DNA from: Acidaminococcus timonensis
Lineage (GTDB): Bacteria > Bacillota > Negativicutes > Acidaminococcales > Acidaminococcaceae
DNA: 64,000 bases
Reading direction: 5' to 3'
NCBI RefSeq assembly: GCF_900106585.1
Contig: NZ_FNWH01000005.1
Span: 123,961 to 187,960 of the forward strand
Made by a program: the position numbers and the translations under genes. Each line of letters starts with the position of its first letter. Within the stretch, counting starts at the first letter, position 1. This document shows positions 51,786-63,944 of this stretch, piece after piece. The notes beneath the pieces were generated by a model. The model did no database searches, was not told the DNA's origin, and was given only the letters and a program-made list of their open reading frames with translations.

Positions 51786-53456
51786 TCAGAACAAACCAGT
51801 AATCTTTCCGTTGTTGTCGATATCCATGTTGAGAGCGGCCGGATGTTTGGGCAGACCGGGCATCACCATGATGTTGCTGGTCTGGCAGACGATGAAACCG
51901 GCACCGTTGGACACACGGACATCCTGTACATTGATCTTGAACCCGCTGGGAGCCCCCAGGAGAGCCGGGTTATCGCTGAGGGAATACTGGGTCTTGGCCA
52001 CGCACACCGGCAATTTATCCAGACCCCATTCTTCCAGCTGTTTGATCTGTTTTTTCGCATTGGGCGTAAAGGTCACACCATCACCGCCATAGATTTTGGT
52101 CACAATGGCCTTCAGCTTGTTGGGGATGGTATCCTGCACATCGTACAGTTCCACTTTCCTGGGAGCCTGTTCCTCCAGCATCCTGGCCAGTTTGCGGGCC
52201 ATATCCAGGCCACCTTCGCCGCCCTTTTCCCAGCTTTCGTTCAGGGCCACTTCCACACCGTAGCTGGCGCATTTCTGCAGCAGCATATCGATTTCAGCCG
52301 GCGTATCCGTAGCGAACTTGTTGATGGCCACCAGCACCGGCAGGCCGTAGCTCCGCATATTCTCCACCTGTTTGGCCAGGTTACTGAACCCGTCACTGAG
52401 AGCTTTGACATTTTCCTTGCCCAGATCGGCTTTGGCAACGCCGCCGTGCATCTTCAGGGCACGGATGGTGGCAACCACCACCACCGCATCCGGATACAGT
52501 CCGGCGTAATGGCATTTGATGTCGATGAACTTTTCAGCCCCCAGGTCAGCCCCGAAGCCGGCTTCCGTAACGGCCACATCACCCAGTTTCAGGGCCATCT
52601 TCGTAGCCAGGATGGAATTGCAGCCGTGGGCAATATTGGCAAAAGGACCGCCGTGGATGATGGCCGGTGTATGTTCCAGGGTCTGGACCAGGTTCGGCTT
52701 GATGGCATCCTTCATCAGCATGGCCATAGCGCCTTCGCAGCCCAGCTGGTGAACATACACCGGGTTGCCGTCCAGGTCGCTGCCGATGACGATCCGGCCG
52801 AACCGGGCCTTCAGGTCTTCCAGATCTCTGGCCAGGCACAGGATGGCCATGATTTCAGAAGCCACCGTAATGGTGAAAGCATCTTCCCGGGGGAACCCGT
52901 TGACCTTGCCGCCCAGGCCCACCACCACTTTCCGCAGGGCACGGTCGTTCATATCCAGGACCCGGCGCCAGGTAATCTGACGGGCATCGAGCCGCAGCTG
53001 GTTGCCATGATGGATGTGGTTGTCGATCATGGCGGACAGCAGGTTGTTCACAGCCGTGATGGCATGCATATCACCGGTGAAATGCAGGTTGATATCGTCC
53101 ATGGGCACCACCTGGGCATAGCCACCGCCGGCAGCGCCGCCCTTGATTCCGAACACAGGGCCCAGAGAGGGTTCCCGCAGGGCAACCACCGGGTGTTTGC
53201 CGATCTTCCGCAGGGCATCGGCCAGGCCGATGCTGGTGGTGGATTTTCCTTCCCCGGCAGGGGTAGGGGTAATGGCGGTCACCAGGACCAGTTTCCCATT
53301 GGGTTTATTTTCCAGCCGTTTCAGTACATCCAGAGACAGTTTGGCCTTATAATGGCCATATTGTTCCAGTTCTTCCGGCAGGATTCCCAGATTGTCAGCG
53401 ATTTTGCTGATGGGTTCCATGACGTTCTTTTGCGCAATCTCGATGTCACTCAGCAT
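51786..53456 (-). CDS. fhs: formate--tetrahydrofolate ligase
   Basis: A 556-residue formyl-THF synthetase. The ATP-binding motif is [20 protein letters not shown] (about residues 64-83). [30 protein letters not shown] and [14 protein letters not shown] are other family signatures. In this operon it probably runs toward formate and ATP formation from 10-formyl-THF, recovering energy from the histidine formimino carbon. I start at ATG 53456, seven bases after AAGGAGG; the preceding TTG is too close. Confidence 0.96.
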   Translation of the reverse strand: MLSDIEIAQKNVMEPISKIADNLGILPEELEQYGHYKAKLSLDVLKRLENKPNGKLVLVTAITPTPAGEGKSTTSIGLADALRKIGKHPVVALREPSLGPVFGIKGGAAGGGYAQVVPMDDINLHFTGDMHAITAVNNLLSAMIDNHIHHGNQLRLDARQITWRRVLDMNDRALRKVVVGLGGKVNGFPREDAFTITVASEIMAILCLARDLEDLKARFGRIVIGSDLDGNPVYVHQLGCEGAMAMLMKDAIKPNLVQTLEHTPAIIHGGPFANIAHGCNSILATKMALKLGDVAVTEAGFGADLGAEKFIDIKCHYAGLYPDAVVVVATIRALKMHGGVAKADLGKENVKALSDGFSNLAKQVENMRSYGLPVLVAINKFATDTPAEIDMLLQKCASYGVEVALNESWEKGGEGGLDMARKLARMLEEQAPRKVELYDVQDTIPNKLKAIVTKIYGGDGVTFTPNAKKQIKQLEEWGLDKLPVCVAKTQYSLSDNPALLGAPSGFKINVQDVRVSNGAGFIVCQTSNIMVMPGLPKHPAALNMDIDNNGKITGLF

Positions 53457-53486
53457 CAAAGTCCCTCCTTCTCTCTGGGTAAGGAA

Positions 53487-54392
53487 TTATTCTTCCAGTT
53501 CCAGCAGGCGTTTTTCAAGGATTTCGTCCATGTTGAAGTTTTCGATCTGCAGATAGTATTCTGCAGCCATCAGCAGTGCCTTCATGGGAACGGTCCCGAT
53601 AACTTCACTGCCCACTACATTGACGCCGTACCGGCGGGCTTCCATCTTGATCATTTCGAAAGCCTGGTACACGGCGGACTTTTCATAGTTCACCAGGTTC
53701 ATGGAAACCTGTACCTGATTCCGTTCTTCCAGTTTCACGCCCATAGCCTTGACAAAATGCAGGCCGCCGCCGATATTCCGGACTTTCCGGGCAATGGCGT
53801 CAGCCACAGCCTTGTCACTGCAATCCAGGTTCACGTTAAAGGCAACCAGCGGTACCCGGGCACCTACTGCGGAGCATCCGGATTTTTCATTCATGACTGC
53901 CGGACCGTAATCCGGTTTCCATTCCGGATCCTTGATCTTTTCAAAGAAGCCCTCATACTGGCCCTTGCGGACAGAAGCCAGGTTCCGGCGGGCTTCCTTG
54001 GTGCAGGCATCTTCATACAGATAAACAGGGATGCCCATTTCCCCATAGGCTTTACCCACTGCATTGGCAATGGCAACACATTCATCCATGGTCACACCCA
54101 TGACAGGCGTAAAGGGAACCACATCCACAGCGCCAAAACGGGGATGAGCACCATGGTGGGTCCGCATGTCGATCAGCTGGATGGCGACTTTTGCCATGTT
54201 GATGGCAGCTTCCGTAACCGCTTCAGGAGAACCGATGATGGTAACCACCGAACGGTTATGATCCGGATCGCTGGAGTAATCCAGGATTTTCAGCCCTTTG
54301 ATCTTGCGGGCTTCGTCAACGATCTTTTCAACCTTTTCCTTATCCCGGCCTTCACTGAAATTCGGTACAAATTCAACCAACTTTTTCGCCAT
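53487..54392 (-). CDS. ftcD: glutamate formimidoyltransferase
   Basis: A 301-residue enzyme matching the FTCD N-terminal formiminotransferase domains. It begins KKLVEFVPNFSEGRDKEKVE, with DYSSDPDHNRSVVTIIGSPE and MRTHHGAHPRFGAVDVVPFTP further in. It transfers the formimino group from N-formimino-glutamate to THF, releasing glutamate. The cyclodeaminase domain is encoded separately (fchA). The start is ATG 54392 after GGAGGTG; the ATG at 54407 lies in that ribosome site. It is the promoter-proximal gene of ftcD-fhs-fchA and divergent from hutD. Confidence 0.95.
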   Translation of the reverse strand: MAKKLVEFVPNFSEGRDKEKVEKIVDEARKIKGLKILDYSSDPDHNRSVVTIIGSPEAVTEAAINMAKVAIQLIDMRTHHGAHPRFGAVDVVPFTPVMGVTMDECVAIANAVGKAYGEMGIPVYLYEDACTKEARRNLASVRKGQYEGFFEKIKDPEWKPDYGPAVMNEKSGCSAVGARVPLVAFNVNLDCSDKAVADAIARKVRNIGGGLHFVKAMGVKLEERNQVQVSMNLVNYEKSAVYQAFEMIKMEARRYGVNVVGSEVIGTVPMKALLMAAEYYLQIENFNMDEILEKRLLELEE

Positions 54393-54461
54393 AATGGGCA
54401 CCTCCATAGTCCTATTATCGTATACTGGATTAGCTGAAAGGCAATTCCTTGCCCTGTCGCT

Positions 54462-54467
54462 ATTATA
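54462..54467 (-). promoter_or_regulatory. candidate -10 box of the ftcD-fhs-fchA operon
   Basis: TATAAT on the minus strand 70 bases before the ftcD ATG; the -35 region is only a T-rich tract. The intergenic region is shared with the divergent hutD gene, which has TTGACA at 54526-54531 on the plus strand. Confidence 0.45.
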
Positions 54468-54601
54468 TTATGATTTTTTCGCCTAAAAAACGTCTGAAAT
54501 CAATTTTTTCCGAGATTTTTATTTTTTGACACTTTATGGACGTACGTTTTTCTACTATACTGAAAGAAAAACTGTGCAACCGCACGATGGAGGTGCTGCT
54601 G

Positions 54602-55165
54602 ATGACCCTAAAAGCCATTTCCCGTTTCCATGCCGTGACCACCCGCTGGTCCGGAGGGACCACCACTGAATTTTACATTGCTCCCGAAGGTTCTTCCTAT
54701 ACCCGGCGGGATTTCCAGATCCGGATCAGTTCTGCCACCGTGGACGACCCGGAATCGGATTTCACCCTTTTACCGGATTACAACCGGATCATCTGCCCTC
54801 TGGAAGGCGGTTTTACGCTGACTTTTCCGGAAGATGGGAATCGACAGATCACTTTGGGCCCTCTGGAGGAAGCCTTTTTCGATGGGGCCTGGCATACCCA
54901 TTCGGTGGGCAGGGCCGTCGATTTCAACGTGATGACCCGGAAGGGCCTCACCGCCACCTATGCCCGGCTGAAAAAGAGCCAGTTCCTGGCTCCCGCCGCC
55001 CATCGTTTCGTCTATGTGCCCTTCCTGACGGAAAAACAGCTGCTGGGGGCACTGCTGGAAGGCCAACCGCTGAAAGCCGATACCCTGTATGTGATCACCG
55101 GTCCGGAAAAAGCAGGACTGCTGCTTCCACCTGGCTGTGAAGTCCTTTATATCACTGTCGCATAA
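54602..55165 (+). CDS. hutD: HutD/Ves family cupin protein
   Basis: A 187-residue HutD-family protein (SRFHAVTTRWSGGTTTEFYIAP near the start, then FQIRISSATVDDPESDFTLLPDYNRIICPLEGG). The beta-rich double-cupin fold is typical of HutD/Ves. In other bacteria HutD is found with histidine-utilisation genes and is thought to bind formylglutamate or modulate hut flux. The ATG at 54602 has GGAGGTG six bases upstream; the longer upstream frame is rejected. Its divergent position next to ftcD supports the family call. Confidence 0.88.
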   Translation: MTLKAISRFHAVTTRWSGGTTTEFYIAPEGSSYTRRDFQIRISSATVDDPESDFTLLPDYNRIICPLEGGFTLTFPEDGNRQITLGPLEEAFFDGAWHTHSVGRAVDFNVMTRKGLTATYARLKKSQFLAPAAHRFVYVPFLTEKQLLGALLEGQPLKADTLYVITGPEKAGLLLPPGCEVLYITVA

Positions 55166-55171
55166 AAACAG

Positions 55172-55200
55172 GGGGTGTGAAAAAATGCTTTTCACACCCC
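55172..55200 (+). terminator. hairpin after hutD
   Basis: Perfect 12-bp stem GGGGTGTGAAAA / TTTTCACACCCC with a five-base loop, 6 bases after the stop. No plus-strand T tract follows. A related hairpin recurs at 56958-56984. Confidence 0.65.
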
Positions 55201-55221
55201 GTCTCTAGTCTCTAGTCTCTA
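55201..55221. repeat. three tandem GTCTCTA heptamers
   Basis: Three perfect copies of GTCTCTA (complement of the TAGAGAC/GAGACTA unit found at 5117-5144), directly after the hutD hairpin. Confidence 0.75.
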
Positions 55222-55222
55222 G

Positions 55223-55251
55223 CCGATGGAAGCCAGCTGACGCTAGCGAAA
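55223..55251. repeat. REP-like element, copy 1
   Basis: CCGATGGAAGCC followed by a GC-rich imperfect palindrome (AGCTGACGCTAGC). It is nearly repeated at 56999-57028, on the other side of the following gene. Confidence 0.55.
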
Positions 55252-55254
55252 TAA

Positions 55255-55285
55255 AGGCGCTGTGAATGATTTTTTCACAGCGCCT
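55255..55285 (-). terminator. terminator overlapping the stop of the 531-residue hypothetical gene
   Basis: Perfect 12-bp stem AGGCGCTGTGAA / TTCACAGCGCCT with a 7-base loop rich in T. The upstream stem arm overlaps the stop codon. Confidence 0.65.
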
Positions 55286-56879
55286 ATTTTTGATGTTCAT
55301 GGATTACATCCAGAAAACTGGCGAAATCCATGGTCCGTTTCTTCAGCAGTACATCCACCCGCAGTTTCAACAGCGGATGCTGGCTCATCTCCCGGGCCTT
55401 CAGCAGCGCCAGCCGCATCTGGGGCGACCAGTTCTTATCCGGCCAGGAATCCAGTACGCCCAGCGCCGTACTCCGGCAGGAGTCATAGATGGACGTCAGG
55501 GCCTTTTCCAGCAGGTCCTCTCCCTCCCCCGGATGCTCCCCGAGCGCTTCCAGCAGCGGCTCCATTACGTATTCTTCCGATAAATATTCATCCGCATGTT
55601 CCCGGGCGAATTTCATCACCCGATTGAACCGGCGTTTGTCATCCGTATCCAGCAGGAACCCATACAGTTCCGTCCGCGAGGGATCCGCCTTCAACAGCGC
55701 CCACAATTCCCTGTGGATATCCAGGTCCAATGCATAGGCCATATGGACCACGATCAGATTCACCCGGCCGTCTTTTTCCAGCAGATTGGCCTTGATCTGT
55801 GGCAGCCAGTCCGTGGCAAATACCAGGGATTCCAGGTCACTGATCAGAAGGTGGCACTGGTTCATGGACAGATAATCCCAGCATTCATCGTCCACCATGG
55901 TCCGCAGACCTTCTGCCATATTGATGAGAGCCGCCGCATCCATCAGGTCCGTATGGTACTCTCTGGCATGACGCAGGAACTTCTGCATAAGATCGAACAG
56001 ATCCACCACCGGCAGCTTTTCCTCCCCGGAGATACCCAGCTGCTGGAAGCCCAGCAGAAATGCCAGATAGTTCAGCAGCAGATGGCTGATGCCCTGGAAC
56101 ATGGGATGTTCCAGATGGGGTTCCTTCAGCAGAGCCGGAATATCCACTTTGGAAAAAATCAGCAGGGACACTGCCGGATAATTGATGGTCAGGTCACAGC
56201 CATGGACCACCAGCCAGGCCTGGTCCTCCGGTTTATCGAACGGATAGGCCTGCATGGCGCACAGCTTGCCCCAGCCCATGGTGTGCTGCAGCATATCCCA
56301 CAGGTCCTTCTGGTCCAACTGATGGCACAGTTCCAGGGCATAGATCACGAAACTGGTGAATTCTTCGCAACGGGCCAGCACCAGGAGATCTTTCTTCAGC
56401 TGCCAGTTCACCACCAGATCCTGCTCGTTCAGCATATACAACCCGCAGATCACAATGGCCAGTTTCACCGTTTCCCGGCTGGAAGCTTCATAAAGCCATT
56501 CCCGTGCCAGTTCCCACAGCGGCTGGGGAATCCGCTGCTCGGAAAGCTGATCCACCAGGCTCTCATAATAGAGGATGCAGGGGGTGGAAGATATCCCCAT
56601 GTACAGCATGGTAGCATTTTCCGGGGTAGGATCTTCCGCATAGGCCTGCAGCACCTGATAAATCTGGATACCCACGGAACCGGCAGCCTCCTCCGCCTGG
56701 CTGTTGCTGGCCAGGAAGGCGTCCGCCGCCCCCGGTTCCAGCAGAGCTTCGTTATCCCCCGCTACGATGGCCCTGTCTTCCAGGTTTTCTTTGGTAAAGA
56801 AGCCCTCAGCATCCAGGTTGCTCTTGATATAGTCGAATATGCTTTTTCCCTGTTTCCAGGGTTTCGTGCGTGTTTCCAT
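55284..56879 (-). CDS. hypothetical protein, 531 residues, mostly helical
   Basis: Not recognised. From ATG 56879 (METRTKPWKQGKSIFDYIKS) it is a soluble, leucine-rich, Glu/Asp-rich helical protein without signal peptide, membrane segment or catalytic motif that I can identify. The C-terminal third (HADEYLSEEYVMEPLLEALG, then LDSWPDKNWSPQMRLALLKA) resembles HEAT-like helical repeats. An upstream extension of 86 codons crosses the promoter and repeats and is rejected. It is monocistronic, with its own promoter, an overlapping terminator and repeat modules at both ends. Confidence 0.7.
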   Translation of the reverse strand: METRTKPWKQGKSIFDYIKSNLDAEGFFTKENLEDRAIVAGDNEALLEPGAADAFLASNSQAEEAAGSVGIQIYQVLQAYAEDPTPENATMLYMGISSTPCILYYESLVDQLSEQRIPQPLWELAREWLYEASSRETVKLAIVICGLYMLNEQDLVVNWQLKKDLLVLARCEEFTSFVIYALELCHQLDQKDLWDMLQHTMGWGKLCAMQAYPFDKPEDQAWLVVHGCDLTINYPAVSLLIFSKVDIPALLKEPHLEHPMFQGISHLLLNYLAFLLGFQQLGISGEEKLPVVDLFDLMQKFLRHAREYHTDLMDAAALINMAEGLRTMVDDECWDYLSMNQCHLLISDLESLVFATDWLPQIKANLLEKDGRVNLIVVHMAYALDLDIHRELWALLKADPSRTELYGFLLDTDDKRRFNRVMKFAREHADEYLSEEYVMEPLLEALGEHPGEGEDLLEKALTSIYDSCRSTALGVLDSWPDKNWSPQMRLALLKAREMSQHPLLKLRVDVLLKKRTMDFASFLDVIHEHQK

Positions 56880-56925
56880 AATTCTCATCCTATTTCTTGA
56901 AAATGTACAGCTTTGTAGGATATTC

Positions 56926-56953
56926 ATTATACCATAAAAAGACAAAAAATCAA
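56926..56953 (-). promoter_or_regulatory. sigma-70 promoter of the hypothetical gene
   Basis: Minus-strand TTGATT, 16-base spacer, TATAAT; about 47 bases before the ATG. Confidence 0.6.
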
Positions 56954-56957
56954 AAAA

Positions 56958-57028
56958 GGAGTGTGAAAAGATGTTCCACACTCCCTCACCGGCAATAACC
57001 GATGGAAGCCGGCAGATGCCGGCAAAAG
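56958..57028. repeat. hairpin plus REP-like element, copy 2
   Basis: A hairpin GGAGTGTG/CACACTCC (56958-56965/56977-56984), a 14-base spacer, then CCGATGGAAGCC and the palindrome GCCGGCAGATGCCGGC (56999-57028). The same modules in the same order occur at 55172-55251. Confidence 0.6.
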
Positions 57029-57030
57029 CA

Positions 57031-57059
57031 AGGAGCCATGGATCTTTTCCACAGCTCCT
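57031..57059 (-). terminator. hairpin after ftsH
   Basis: Stem AGGAGC/GCTCCT extended by TGG/CCA after a two-base mismatch, 13 bases after the ftsH stop; followed on the minus strand by a short TTGCTTTT. Confidence 0.6.
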
Positions 57060-57072
57060 CTCCCTGTTATTT

Positions 57073-58971
57073 TTATGCCTGAGTCGTACTTTCCGGTTCC
57101 GCAGAGGTTGCCGTGGTTTCCACCGTTTCCGGTTCATCCTGCTTCATGGTCCCATGGAGAATGGCCATAAATTCATCGCCGGTGATGGTTTCCTTCTTCA
57201 GCAGATACTGGGCCAGCTCATCCATCTTATCCCTATGGGCTTCCAGGATGGCACGTGCCTGTTTGTGAGCCTTTTTCACCACAGCAAACACCGCCTCATC
57301 GATCTTGGCGGCAGTTTCCGGCGCACAGGACAGGGAAGTGTCACCGCTCAGGTACGCATTGTTCACTGTTTCCAGTGCCACCATGTCGAATTCGTCCGTC
57401 ATGCCGAACCGGGTGATCATAGCCCGGGCCAGTTTGGTGGCCTGCTCGATATCATTGGAAGCACCACTGGTCACCAGATTGAAGACCACTTCTTCAGCAG
57501 ACCGTCCACCGGTCAGGGTCACGATCTTGTTATACAGTTCCTCCTTGCTCATGAGCACCTTTTCCTGGGTATCCACCTGCATGGTGTAACCCAGGGCTCC
57601 GGACGTACGGGGGATGATGGTAATCTTATGGACCGGTGCCGAATCCTTCTGGGAAGCGGCAACCAGGGCATGACCGATTTCGTGATAGGCGATGACTTTC
57701 TTTTCCTCCTGAGAAATCACGGCACCCTTCCGCTGGGCCCCGGCGATGACCACTTCCACGCTTTCCTCCAGATCTTCCTGGATGACTTCGTTACGGCCCA
57801 TACGCACTGCCCGCAGGGCCGCTTCATTGACGATGTTGGCCAGCTCAGCACCGGAGGCACCACTGGTAGCCAGGGCAATGGTATGGAAATCCACATGAGG
57901 ATCCATTTTCACATCATGGGAATGGACCTTCAGGATGGCTTCCCGGCCCTGGAGGTCGGGCAGCTCTACCGGTACCCGGCGGTCGAAACGGCCCGGACGC
58001 AACAGGGCCTTATCCAGCACTTCCGGACGGTTGGTGGCAGCCAGGATGATCACACCCTTGCTGCCGTCGAACCCATCCATTTCAGAAAGCAGCTGGTTCA
58101 GCGTCTGTTCCCGTTCGTCGTTGCTGCCAAAGGAACCATTGTCTCTCTTTTTGCCGATGGCATCGATTTCATCGATGAATACGATGCAGGGGGCCTTTTC
58201 CTGGGCCTGCTTGAACAGATCCCGGACACGGGCAGCCCCCATGCCTACGAACATTTCAATGAACTCGGAACCGGAAATGGAGAAGAAGGGGACTTTGGCT
58301 TCCCCGGCTACGGCCTTGGCCAGCAGGGTCTTACCAGTCCCGGGAGGTCCCACCAGCAGAACGCCTTTGGGCATGACCGCACCGATGGCCTTGTATTTGG
58401 AAGGATTGTGCAGGTAGTTGACGATTTCCTGCAGAGCTTCCTTGGCTTCGTCCTGTCCGGCCACATCCTTGAAGGTAACGCCGGTTTGGGAGGCAATGTA
58501 CACCTTGGCATTGCTCTTGCCGAAGCTCATCATATTGCCGCCACCGATTTTAGGGCCCAGATACCGCATGAGCAGCTGCCCGATGACCATAAAGACCAGG
58601 AAAGGCAGAATCCAGTTGTTAAAGAAGCTGACAATGGGCGATTCCTGCTTGGGAATCACCTGGGAGAATTCCACCTTGGCCTTGACCAGACGGCTCACCA
58701 GCTCCGGATCATCCACCCGGCCCGTCACATAGATCTGCTCTTTGTTGTCACTGTCATTGCACAGCAGAGCGATCCTGTCCTTGGTGATTTCCACTTTTTT
58801 GGCCTTGCCCTCATCCACCATGCTCAGGAAATTGGTGTAACTCACTTCATGGACCTTGGGCTGGAAGAACATGGGGCTGATGACCGTATTGATGATCAGG
58901 ATCAGCAGAATGGCCGCGATATAATACATCCGTATATGTTTGGATTGCTTATTGGGATTCTTGTCATCCAT
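57073..58971 (-). CDS. ftsH: ATP-dependent zinc metalloprotease FtsH
   Basis: A 632-residue membrane-anchored AAA+ protease. Two N-terminal membrane helices (about residues 13-32 and 119-138) flank a small extracytoplasmic domain. The AAA+ domain has Walker [14 protein letters not shown] (about 205-217), Walker [12 protein letters not shown] and the second region of homology with RPGRFDRRV. The zinc protease motif HEIGHAL lies near residue 430. It hexamerises in the membrane and degrades misfolded membrane and regulatory proteins. A Thr/Glu-rich tail ([19 protein letters not shown]) closes the protein. Confidence 0.97.
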   Translation of the reverse strand: MDDKNPNKQSKHIRMYYIAAILLILIINTVISPMFFQPKVHEVSYTNFLSMVDEGKAKKVEITKDRIALLCNDSDNKEQIYVTGRVDDPELVSRLVKAKVEFSQVIPKQESPIVSFFNNWILPFLVFMVIGQLLMRYLGPKIGGGNMMSFGKSNAKVYIASQTGVTFKDVAGQDEAKEALQEIVNYLHNPSKYKAIGAVMPKGVLLVGPPGTGKTLLAKAVAGEAKVPFFSISGSEFIEMFVGMGAARVRDLFKQAQEKAPCIVFIDEIDAIGKKRDNGSFGSNDEREQTLNQLLSEMDGFDGSKGVIILAATNRPEVLDKALLRPGRFDRRVPVELPDLQGREAILKVHSHDVKMDPHVDFHTIALATSGASGAELANIVNEAALRAVRMGRNEVIQEDLEESVEVVIAGAQRKGAVISQEEKKVIAYHEIGHALVAASQKDSAPVHKITIIPRTSGALGYTMQVDTQEKVLMSKEELYNKIVTLTGGRSAEEVVFNLVTSGASNDIEQATKLARAMITRFGMTDEFDMVALETVNNAYLSGDTSLSCAPETAAKIDEAVFAVVKKAHKQARAILEAHRDKMDELAQYLLKKETITGDEFMAILHGTMKQDEPETVETTATSAEPESTTQA

Positions 58972-59014
58972 GGTATTTCATCCTTTCTGCAGGTACACTG
59001 CATGTTATTCTATG

Positions 59015-59020
59015 ATTATA
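59015..59020 (-). promoter_or_regulatory. extended -10 box of ftsH
   Basis: Minus-strand TATAAT preceded by TGC (TGn extended -10), 44 bases before the ftsH ATG; weak -35. Confidence 0.5.
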
Positions 59021-59233
59021 GCACAAACCATGGCAAAAATTAACAGAAATTGATTTTCCACTTAATTTTTTAATTCTTCTGTATTATTGTCTCCTATTAA
59101 CAGACAATTTTGTTTTTTGACTATCTTTTCTTTTTACTTTTTGTTACAATAGTCATAGAATTCGGTCTGTTATGCTTATCGTCAATTCATGTCCCATTCA
59201 CATCCAGTCCATCACCAAAAGGAGGCACCATCC

Positions 59234-60781
59234 ATGACCCAAGAAATCAAGAAGAAAAATCCCCAGGAAATCGGAGGTTTCCTGAAAGGCGTGGAAATCA
59301 TCGGCAACAAGCTGCCCCACCCGGCGATCCTTTTCTTCATCCTTTCCCTGATCGTGATCCTGATCTCCCACCTGGCTGCATCACAAGGCATGACCGTGAC
59401 CTATTTTGACGCCCGGGCCAAAGCGGAAGTCACCAAAAAAGCGGTATCCCTGCTGAATGCCGACGGACTCCGATACATGTTCGATTCTGCCACCAAAAAC
59501 TATACAGGCTTTGCACCCCTGGGCACCGTACTGGTTGCCATGCTGGGTGTGGGCGTGGCCGAATGGTCCGGTCTGTTCAACACCTCCCTGAAGAAACTGC
59601 TGATGAATGCCAATCCCCGTTTCCTGACACCCATTGTGGTTTTTGCCGGTGTCATGTCCAACATTGCTTCTGACGCAGGCTATGTCATCGTAGTCCCCAT
59701 CGGCGCAATGATTTTCGCCATGGCGGGTCGCCATCCCCTGGCCGGTATGGCAGCCGCCTTTGCCGGAGTTTCCGGCGGTTTTTCTGCCAATCTGCTGATT
59801 GGCACCACGGATCCTCTGCTCACCGGCATCACCAACCAGGCCCTGATTGCAGCCGGAATCGACATGATCCTGGACCCCACCTGCAACTGGTACTTCCTGG
59901 CGGCGTCCACCATCCTGCTCACCATCGTGGGGACCTTTGTCACCGATCGGATCGTGGAAAAGAACCTGGGCACGTACACTGGGGTCTATCAACCGGACAA
60001 TCAGCCTGTAACCCCGTTGGAAAACAAAGGACTGAAATGGGCCACCCTGGCACTGCTGGCATACGTAATCCTCATGGCGCTGCTGATGTTCCCGGACAAA
60101 GCCGTATTCCAGACCCTGGAAAAAGCCACCGGCCAATACACTTTGAAGACTTTCATGCACAACGGGCTGATTCCTGCCATCCTGTTGCTGTTCCTGATTC
60201 CCGGCCTGGTGTATGGGAAAATCGTGGGAAAGATCAAGACCTCCCATGATTTGGTAACCGCCATGACCACAGCCATGAAATCACTGGGAGGATACATGGT
60301 CCTGGCCTTTTTCGCTTCTCAGTTCATCGCGTACTTTGGGAAGACCAACCTGGGGATCATCGTCTCCTTCAAAGGGGCAGATGCACTGGAAGCTGCCGGG
60401 CTCACCGGTCTGCCCCTGATCATCCTCTTCATCTTCCTTTCGGCGTTCCTGAACCTGTTCATGGGATCCGCTTCTGCCAAATGGGCCATTATGGCACCCA
60501 TTTTCGTTCCCATGATGTACCGCCTGGGGCTGTCTCCAGCACTCACCCAGGTAGCCTATCGAATCGGTGATTCCTCCACCAACATCATCACCCCGCTGAT
60601 GAGCTATTTCGCCATGATTGTGGTGTTCATGCAGAAATACAAGGAGGACGCCGGGCTGGGGACCCTGATCTCCATGATGCTACCCTATTCCATTACCTTC
60701 CTGATTTCCTGGAGCATCCTCATGGGCATTTGGATCCTGTTGGGTCTGCCCGTAGGACCGGGAGCCGGGCTGTTCCTGTAA
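59234..60781 (+). CDS. AbgT-family transporter (p-aminobenzoyl-glutamate transporter family)
   Basis: A 515-residue membrane protein of the AbgT family. The GFLKGVEIIGNKLPHPAILF start, NYTGFAPLGTVLVAMLGVGV, VMSNIASDAGYVIVVPIGAM and GTTDPLLTGITNQA are family signatures. RIGDSSTNIITPLMSYFAMI closes the C-terminal half. Members import p-aminobenzoyl-glutamate or export sulfonamides; some act on dipeptides. ATG 59234 follows AAGGAGG. A TTGACT/TACAAT pair (59117-59122 and 59145-59150) upstream has a long 22-base spacer. It is not linked to the M20 amidohydrolase at the window start (about 58 kb apart). Confidence 0.92.
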   Translation: MTQEIKKKNPQEIGGFLKGVEIIGNKLPHPAILFFILSLIVILISHLAASQGMTVTYFDARAKAEVTKKAVSLLNADGLRYMFDSATKNYTGFAPLGTVLVAMLGVGVAEWSGLFNTSLKKLLMNANPRFLTPIVVFAGVMSNIASDAGYVIVVPIGAMIFAMAGRHPLAGMAAAFAGVSGGFSANLLIGTTDPLLTGITNQALIAAGIDMILDPTCNWYFLAASTILLTIVGTFVTDRIVEKNLGTYTGVYQPDNQPVTPLENKGLKWATLALLAYVILMALLMFPDKAVFQTLEKATGQYTLKTFMHNGLIPAILLLFLIPGLVYGKIVGKIKTSHDLVTAMTTAMKSLGGYMVLAFFASQFIAYFGKTNLGIIVSFKGADALEAAGLTGLPLIILFIFLSAFLNLFMGSASAKWAIMAPIFVPMMYRLGLSPALTQVAYRIGDSSTNIITPLMSYFAMIVVFMQKYKEDAGLGTLISMMLPYSITFLISWSILMGIWILLGLPVGPGAGLFL

Positions 60782-60811
60782 GAAAATGCATAACGGACCA
60801 TTCTAGCAAAA

Positions 60812-60843
60812 AGAAAGAGCATCGCGTCTGCGATGCTCTTTCT
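60812..60843. terminator. bidirectional terminator between abgT and the rRNA operon
   Basis: Perfect 14-bp stem AGAAAGAGCATCGC / GCGATGCTCTTTCT with a GTCT loop. The T tract is on the minus strand, so it chiefly ends the rRNA operon 8 bases after 5S. Confidence 0.85.
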
Positions 60844-60850
60844 CACTTAA

Positions 60851-60965
60851 CCGGCAGCTCCCTATCCTCCCGGAGCGTTTCCACTCGAGTACTTTCGGCG
60901 TATAAGGGCTTAACTACTGTGTTCGGCATGGGAACAGGTGGATCCCCTTAGCTATCACCACCGGA
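60851..60965 (-). rRNA. rrf: 5S ribosomal RNA
   Basis: About 115 bases. The minus strand reads TCCGGTGGTGATAGCTAAGG at the 5' end and contains CCGAACACAGTAGTTAAGCC, the conserved 5S core, and pairs its ends (TCCGG.../...CCGG). The ends are approximate to a few bases. Confidence 0.93.
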
Positions 60966-60972
60966 TTTTCTG

Positions 60973-60992
60973 TTGAAGGCATGAGCCTTCAA
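60973..60992 (-). other. hairpin in the 23S-5S spacer
   Basis: TTGAAGGC/GCCTTCAA perfect 8-bp stem with a four-base loop, in the roughly 70-base spacer between 23S and 5S. It may guide RNase processing. Nothing else is recognised in the spacer; no tRNA is present. Confidence 0.5.
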
Positions 60993-61036
60993 AACTTCAT
61001 GAAGAGACATTCTTTTGTCTATTGACTAGACTCGGT

Positions 61037-63944
<2,908 letters not shown>

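Noticed and set aside
51621..54437. 938-codon open frame on the plus strand
   Set aside because: Runs antisense across three well-supported genes (fchA, fhs, ftcD) and their intergenic regions; no recognisable domain.
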